Below, in pieces: positions 14,113-18,287 of a stretch of 18,287 bases of DNA (position 1 is the stretch's first letter; each line of letters starts with the position of its first letter). The notes beneath the pieces are model-generated. The model did not search any database. It was not told where the DNA came from and saw only the letters and a program-made list of their open reading frames with translations. The stretch is from Flavobacteriaceae bacterium (GTDB lineage: Bacteria > Bacteroidota > Bacteroidia > Flavobacteriales > Flavobacteriaceae), in assembly GCA_030613745.1 (NCBI GenBank), contig JAUWLK010000019.1, positions 1 to 18,287 on the forward strand. Reading direction: 5' to 3'. A program made the translations under genes and the position numbers.

Positions 14113-14937
14113 TTATTTTTTTCTACGTTCAACAATATGTTTATTACTAGCTTTGGTTTTTGAACGAGTTTTAAATCCTTTAGCTGGTATACCTTTTCTT
14201 GATCTTGGATGTCCACCTGAAGCTCTTCCTTCACCACCTCCCATTGGATGATCAACAGGGTTCATAGCTACCGGACGTGTTCTAGGTCTTCTACCTAACC
14301 ATCTATTTCTACCAGCTTTACCTGATACTGTTAACTGATGATCAGAATTTGAAACCACACCAATTGTAGCTTTACAGGTTAATAATATCAATCTAATTTC
14401 ACCTGAAGGCAATTTAATTGTTGCATATTTTCCTTCTCTTGCCATCAATTGAGCAAATGATCCTGCACTTCTAGCAATTACTGCACCTTGACCTGGACGT
14501 AATTCAATACAAGAAATCACAGTACCTAATGGAATACTACTTAATAACATCGTATTTCCTATTTCTGGTGCTACTTTTTCTCCAGATATTACAGTTTGTC
14601 CTACTTTTAATCCGTTTTGAGCAATGATATATGTTTTTGCACCATCAGCATAATTCAATAATGCAATATATGCCGAACGATTCGGATCGTATTCAATAGT
14701 TTTAACTGTCGCAGGAATTCCATCCTTATTTCTTTTGAAATCAATGATACGGTATCTTTTTTTATGACCACCACCTATGTAACGCATAGTCATTTTACCT
14801 TCACTGTTTCTACCTCCAGATCTTTTCAAAGGAGCTAACAAGCTCTTTTCTGGTTTATCTGCTGTTACAACGTCAAAATCAGTTACAACTTTAAATCGTT
14901 GTCCTGGGGTTGTTGGTTTTAATTTTCTTAATGCCAT
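14113..14937 (-). CDS. rplB: 50S ribosomal protein L2 (uL2)
   Basis: Universally conserved large-subunit protein needed for subunit joining and peptidyl transferase activity. It has 274 residues. GGGHKKRYRIIDFKRNKDGI (55-74), the SH3-like middle region and the C-terminal signature PVDHPMGGGEGRASGGHPRS (227-246) are present. His230 corresponds to the functionally important His229 of E. coli. The C-terminus is strongly basic. Confidence 0.99.
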   Translation of the reverse strand: MALRKLKPTTPGQRFKVVTDFDVVTADKPEKSLLAPLKRSGGRNSEGKMTMRYIGGGHKKRYRIIDFKRNKDGIPATVKTIEYDPNRSAYIALLNYADGAKTYIIAQNGLKVGQTVISGEKVAPEIGNTMLLSSIPLGTVISCIELRPGQGAVIARSAGSFAQLMAREGKYATIKLPSGEIRLILLTCKATIGVVSNSDHQLTVSGKAGRNRWLGRRPRTRPVAMNPVDHPMGGGEGRASGGHPRSRKGIPAKGFKTRSKTKASNKHIVERRKK

Positions 14938-14946
14938 CTCTTTATC

Positions 14947-15237
14947 TTAGATATTGCTATAAAAATCAATATTTTCTCCTTCAGCTAACTGTACAATTGC
15001 TTTTTTATAAGCACCTGTTTTTCCTGTAACTACACCTTTTTTAGTAAATTTAGATTTACGTTTAACAGGGTAAGTCATTGTTCTCACATCTTTAACAGAT
15101 ACTCCGTAAGCACTTTCAACTGCTTCCTTTACTTCAATCTTGTTAGCCGTTTTTTTCACAACAAAACTAAAACAGTTACTTAACTCGCTCAGTTCGGTTG
15201 CTTTTTCCGTAATAATAGGTTTTATCAATATACTCAT
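14947..15237 (-). CDS. rplW: 50S ribosomal protein L23 (uL23)
   Basis: Sits at the tunnel exit and is the docking site for trigger factor and SRP. It has 96 residues. MSILIKPIITEKATELSE (1-18), NKIEVKEAVESAYGVSVKDV and RTMTYPVKRKSKFTKKGVVT match the family. It lies 5 bp after rplD and 9 bp before rplB. Confidence 0.98.
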   Translation of the reverse strand: MSILIKPIITEKATELSELSNCFSFVVKKTANKIEVKEAVESAYGVSVKDVRTMTYPVKRKSKFTKKGVVTGKTGAYKKAIVQLAEGENIDFYSNI

Positions 15238-15242
15238 AACTA

Positions 15243-15872
15243 TTACTTGCTAAAATTTGATTCAATTTCTTCTAAACATTCTTCAGAAAGCAATACTTTA
15301 TTTGCGTTTAAAACACCGTAAGTATTTAATTGTGAGCTATTTACAACCCTTGTGCTTTTTAAATTTCGTGATGACAAATATACATTAATATTTGACTCTT
15401 CCAACACAAACAAAGATTTTTTATTTTCAAGATCTAAAGCCTTTAAAATATTGATAAAATCTTTTGTTTTAGGTGCATCAAAATCAAATTTTTCAAGTAC
15501 CAAAATATTGTCTTCTTTAGCCATCAATGACAAAGCTGATTGACGGGCTAATTTTTTTAATCCTTTATTTAATTTAAAAGAATAGTTTCTTGGTCTCGGA
15601 CCAAAAGCTCTTCCTCCACCTCTAAAGATTGGAGATTTAATGCTTCCTGCACGTGCAGTACCAGTACCTTTTTGCTTTTTAATTTTACGAGTACTACCTT
15701 TTATATCAGCTCTTTCTTTAGCTTTAGAAGTTCCTTGTCTTTTATTAGCCAAGTGTTGTTTAACATCTAAATAAATAGCGTGATCATTTGGCTCTATTGC
15801 AAAAATAGCATCTGAAAGTTCAACGCTTCTTCCAGTTTTTTTCCCGTTGATATCTATTACAGCTACTTTCAT
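15243..15872 (-). CDS. rplD: 50S ribosomal protein L4 (uL4)
   Basis: Binds 23S rRNA domain I and reaches the exit tunnel constriction through an extended loop; in E. coli it also represses the S10 operon through the rpsJ leader. It has 209 residues. The loop region (about 44-100) contains KQKGTGTARAGSIKSPIFRG (66-85) and GGGRAFGPRPRNYSFKLNKG (85-104). Its ATG shares one base with the rplC stop codon (TAATG at 15874-15870), which favours translational coupling with L3. Confidence 0.99.
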   Translation of the reverse strand: MKVAVIDINGKKTGRSVELSDAIFAIEPNDHAIYLDVKQHLANKRQGTSKAKERADIKGSTRKIKKQKGTGTARAGSIKSPIFRGGGRAFGPRPRNYSFKLNKGLKKLARQSALSLMAKEDNILVLEKFDFDAPKTKDFINILKALDLENKKSLFVLEESNINVYLSSRNLKSTRVVNSSQLNTYGVLNANKVLLSEECLEEIESNFSK

Positions 15873-16486
15873 TATTTCTGAATAATTAAATATGAATTTT
15901 TATGGCCAGGAACTGCACCTTTTACAACTAAAAGATTTTTATCTTTAACCACCTTCAAAACTCTTAGGTTTTGCACTTTAATTTTATCTCCACCCATTCT
16001 GCCTCCCATACGCATACCTTTAAATACTCTAGAAGGATAAGATGATGCCCCTACTGAACCCGGTGCTCTATGCATACTTTGCTGACCGTGAGTTCTTTCT
16101 GAACCTTGAAATCCATGACGTTTAACAACTCCTTGGAAACCTTTACCTTTAGAATTACCAGATACATCTACAAATTCACCTTCTTCAAAGTGATCTACTG
16201 TAATCTGATCTCCTAGTTTATACTCTTTTTCAAATCCTTGGAATTCAACAACACGTTTTTTAGCAGCTGTTCCAGCTTTCTTAAAGTGCCCATTAAGCGC
16301 TTTATTTGACTGCTTTTCTGCCTTGTCATCGAAACCAAGTTGTAACGCTTCATACCCGTCAACCTCTTTGGTTCTGACTTGGGTAACTACACAAGGACCA
16401 GCTTCAATAACAGTACACGGAATATTTTTTCCGTTTTCGTCATAAATACTAGTCATACCTATTTTTTTACCTATTAACCCAGACAT
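15872..16486 (-). CDS. rplC: 50S ribosomal protein L3 (uL3)
   Basis: Early assembly protein whose loop reaches the peptidyl transferase centre. It has 204 residues. MSGLIGKKIGMTSIYDENGK (1-20), NSKGKGFQGVVKRHGFQGSE (111-130) and HRAPGSVGASSYPSRVFKGM (139-158) contain the family signature. It is preceded by a 193-bp gap, the longest in the operon, holding a terminator-like hairpin 35 bases before the start. Confidence 0.99.
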   Translation of the reverse strand: MSGLIGKKIGMTSIYDENGKNIPCTVIEAGPCVVTQVRTKEVDGYEALQLGFDDKAEKQSNKALNGHFKKAGTAAKKRVVEFQGFEKEYKLGDQITVDHFEEGEFVDVSGNSKGKGFQGVVKRHGFQGSERTHGQQSMHRAPGSVGASSYPSRVFKGMRMGGRMGGDKIKVQNLRVLKVVKDKNLLVVKGAVPGHKNSYLIIQK

Positions 16487-16521
16487 TATTAATTATTTAA
16501 TTATTATTCTATTTATATTCT

Positions 16522-16550
16522 AAAAAAAAGGGTCAAAATACTTCAACCCT
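16522..16550 (-). promoter_or_regulatory. Terminator-like hairpin upstream of rplC (candidate attenuator)
   Basis: On the minus strand AGGGTT (16550-16545) pairs with GACCCT (16534-16529), five Watson-Crick pairs plus one T-G pair, with a 10-nt loop and a run of T directly after the stem (16528-16522). It lies between rpsJ and rplC, 35 bases before the rplC start, and therefore within what should be one operon. It may reduce read-through from rpsJ into rplC, fixed or regulated. The stem is short, so strength is uncertain. Confidence 0.5.
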
Positions 16551-16559
16551 GAATGTATT

Positions 16560-16660
16560 TTTTACGTTTTTCCTTCGTCTATCGCTCCGGACATGTAACT
16601 GAAATTATCCTTTTCAGTTTTATTTTGAGATTCCCTCCAGATTCCTATCGGGATTCTTGG
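16560..16660 (-). repeat. Structured, less A/T-rich segment in the rpsJ-rplC gap; possible leader or dispersed repeat
   Basis: This stretch contains AACTGAAA 16597-16604 against TTTCAGTT 16612-16619 (perfect 8 bp, 7-nt loop), and CCAGATTCC 16637-16645 roughly against GGGATTCTTGG 16650-16660. Stretches such as CTATCGCTCCGGAC (16579-16592) are visibly richer in G+C than other gaps here. No frame is open, and no promoter of the TTTG/TAnnTTTG type is evident. It may be an RNA leader for the rplC-led genes or an inserted intergenic repeat. Confidence 0.35.
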
Positions 16661-16679
16661 AAATTGAAATCAGATTTAA

Positions 16680-16985
16680 TTAAACCTTAATTTCAACCTC
16701 AACACCACTTGGCAATTCTAATTTCATTAAGGCATCAATTGTTTTTGATGAAGAACTATAGATATCTAGAATTCTTTTATAAGCACATAATTGAAATTGT
16801 TCTCTTGATTTTTTGTTTACGTGTGGAGAACGCAATACAGTAAATATTTTTTTATGTGTTGGTAACGGAATTGGACCATTAACTACAGCACCAGTACTCT
16901 TTACTGTTTTTACAATTTTTTCAGCAGACTTATCTACTAAATTATGATCGTAAGACTTTAATTTTATTCTAATTTTTTGACTCAT
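16680..16985 (-). CDS. rpsJ: 30S ribosomal protein S10 (uS10, NusE)
   Basis: Head protein of the small subunit; also NusE, the partner of NusB and NusG in antitermination and transcription-translation coupling. It has 101 residues: SQKIRIKLKSYDHNLVDKSA (2-21), the signature GPIPLPTHKKIFTVLRSPHV (37-56), KSREQFQLCAYKRILDIYSS and a C-terminus ending VEVEIKV. It lies 21 bp after fusA with no tuf between, as is usual in Bacteroidota, and is separated from rplC by 193 bp. Confidence 0.99.
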   Translation of the reverse strand: MSQKIRIKLKSYDHNLVDKSAEKIVKTVKSTGAVVNGPIPLPTHKKIFTVLRSPHVNKKSREQFQLCAYKRILDIYSSSSKTIDALMKLELPSGVEVEIKV

Positions 16986-17006
16986 TTTCTTAATTTTTTA
17001 GGAAAA

Positions 17007-18287
17007 TTATCCTTGTGCTTTTTTAATTACTTCCTCTGAAACATTAGCTGGAGTTTTTGCATAATGCGAAAATTCCATAGTAGAAGTAGCTCTACCAGAT
17101 GATAATGTTCTCAATGTAGTTACATAACCAAACATTTCAGACAATGGCACTTGAGCTTTAATTACTTTAGCCCCAGCTCTATCATCCATAGAGTTAACTT
17201 GACCTCTTCTTCTGTTCAAGTCACCAACTATATCACCCATATTTGCTTCAGGAGTTACTGCCTCTAATTTCATAATTGGCTCAAGAATAACTGCTCCAGA
17301 AGCTTTTGCTGCAGATTTATATCCTAATTTTGCAGCCAATTCAAATGATAAAGCATCAGAATCAACAGGGTGGAATGAACCATCCAATAATTTAACCTTC
17401 ATGGTATCCATCTCAAATCCTGCCAAAGGACCGTTTTTCATTGCTGCTTTAAATCCTTTTTCAACAGCTGGAATAAATTCTTTAGGGATATTACCTCCTT
17501 TTATTTTATTTACAAACTGCAAACCTATACCTTCAAAATCCTCATCAACAGGACCCATTTCAAATACAATATCACCAAACTTACCTCTACCACCAGATTG
17601 TTTTTTATAAATCTCTCTGTGTTGTGAAGTTTTAGTTAAAGCTTCTTTGTATTCTACTTGAGGTTCACCTTCATTAACTTCAACTTTAAATTCACGTCTT
17701 AAACGATCAACTAAAATTTCAAGGTGTAATTCACCCATTCCTGAAATAATAGTCTGACCTGAAGCCTCATCTGTTCTTACTTGGAAAGTTGGATCTTCTT
17801 CAGCTAATTTTGCCAAAGACATACCTAATTTATCAACATCAGCCTTAGTTTTAGGTTCAACTGCAATACCAATTACAGGTTCAGGAAAACTCATTGATTC
17901 TAAAATAATTGGCTTGTCCAAAACGCTCAAAGTATCGCCGGTTTTAATATCTTTAAAACCTACGGCTGCAGCAATATCTCCTGCTTCAATTACATCAATT
18001 GGCTCTTGTTTATTTGCATGCATTTGATAAATTCTTGAAATACGTTCTTTCTTACCTGAACGTACATTCAAAACATAAGAACCTGCTTTTAAAGCACCAG
18101 AATAAACCCTAAAAAACACCAATCTACCTACAAACGGATCTGTAGCAATTTTAAATGCTAAAGCTGCAAATGGCTCATTTACATTTGGTTTACGAATTTC
18201 TGGTTTTTCAGTCTCTGGATTTATACCTTCAATAGCTTCAATATCTAAAGGAGAAGGTAAGAAACGCATTACACCATCAAGCATTGT
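17007..18287 (-). CDS. fusA: Elongation factor G, C-terminal part; gene runs off the right edge
   Basis: GTPase that drives translocation of tRNA and mRNA and, with RRF, ribosome recycling. 426 residues lie in the window; full EF-G is about 700. The GTP-binding domain is outside. Counting from the Met at 18284: domain II (about 20-125), domain III (about 130-205, with FPEPVIGIAVEPKTKAD and SGMGELHLEILVDRLRREF), domain IV with SGGRGKFGDIVFEMGP (230-245) and the tip DGSFHPVDSDALSFELAAK (301-319), whose His305 corresponds to the conserved His at the E. coli domain IV tip, and domain V with LEPIMKLEAVTPEANMGDIV (334-353). The frame is open to the edge. It belongs to a str-type operon; rpsL and rpsG are expected beyond the edge. 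Confidence 0.98.
   Translation of the reverse strand, partial: TMLDGVMRFLPSPLDIEAIEGINPETEKPEIRKPNVNEPFAALAFKIATDPFVGRLVFFRVYSGALKAGSYVLNVRSGKKERISRIYQMHANKQEPIDVIEAGDIAAAVGFKDIKTGDTLSVLDKPIILESMSFPEPVIGIAVEPKTKADVDKLGMSLAKLAEEDPTFQVRTDEASGQTIISGMGELHLEILVDRLRREFKVEVNEGEPQVEYKEALTKTSQHREIYKKQSGGRGKFGDIVFEMGPVDEDFEGIGLQFVNKIKGGNIPKEFIPAVEKGFKAAMKNGPLAGFEMDTMKVKLLDGSFHPVDSDALSFELAAKLGYKSAAKASGAVILEPIMKLEAVTPEANMGDIVGDLNRRRGQVNSMDDRAGAKVIKAQVPLSEMFGYVTTLRTLSSGRATSTMEFSHYAKTPANVSEEVIKKAQG

Noticed and set aside
16487..16679. Promoter for rplC around TATTTTGACC
   Set aside because: It is one base short of the TAnnTTTG consensus, lies inside the terminator-like hairpin, and no TTTG is found at the proper distance upstream.
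17007..18284. Met at 18284 as a true start of a short EF-G-like protein
   Set aside because: The frame stays open to the edge, the upstream codon is Thr, and the sequence starts within the middle of EF-G just before domain II, so it is an internal Met of a truncated view.
1..18287. CRISPR array, tRNA, rRNA, insertion sequence, phage or defence genes
   Set aside because: No regularly spaced repeats, no tRNA-like cloverleaf between genes, and no transposase or integrase reading frame; the region is densely filled with conserved housekeeping genes.

Overview
The window is an A+T-rich chromosomal segment from a member of the Bacteroidota, most likely Flavobacteriia/Flavobacteriaceae. The evidence is: the gene order fusA-rpsJ with no tuf between them; secY followed directly by infA with no adk or map; carA without carB, next to eno; an RpoA of 330 aa; an L17 with a long Lys/Glu tail; zinc-free forms of L36 and S14; and the general absence of Shine-Dalgarno sequences before the start codons. 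I cannot name the genus. All 33 coding regions lie on the minus strand, so transcription runs from high to low coordinates. Two genes are cut by the window edges: fusA at the right and eno at the left.

Layout in transcription order. (1) 18287-17007: the C-terminal part of EF-G (fusA), the tail of a str-type operon. (2) 16985-11967: the S10 section, rpsJ, then a 193-bp gap, then rplC-rplD-rplW-rplB-rpsS-rplV-rpsC-rplP-rpmC. (3) 11953-5902: the spc section, rpsQ-rplN-rplX-rplE-rpsN-rpsH-rplF-rplR-rpsE-rpmD-rplO-secY-infA-rpmJ. (4) 5898-2707: the alpha section, rpsM-rpsK, a 173-bp structured gap, then rpsD-rpoA-rplQ, closed by a strong intrinsic terminator (2645-2679). (5) 2628-1: a small unidentified exported protein, then carA and the first 230 codons of enolase.

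Together the genes supply ribosomal proteins of both subunits, translocation factor EF-G, initiation factor IF-1, the SecY translocon channel and the RNA polymerase alpha subunit. carA and eno are metabolic neighbours (carbamoyl phosphate for pyrimidine and arginine synthesis; glycolysis).

Most of the window is ordinary, highly conserved housekeeping DNA, and I see no new multi-gene system in the protein-coding part. The interesting signals are in the few long gaps of this otherwise tightly packed operon: a three-helix RNA element just upstream of rpsD (a candidate S4-binding autoregulatory leader), a terminator-like hairpin upstream of rplC, a hairpin upstream of rpsH, an inverted repeat between rpoA and rplQ, and an orphan secreted-protein gene placed directly behind the operon terminator. 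No tRNA, rRNA, CRISPR array, transposase or integrase was seen, and no stretch over 300 bases lacks a gene.
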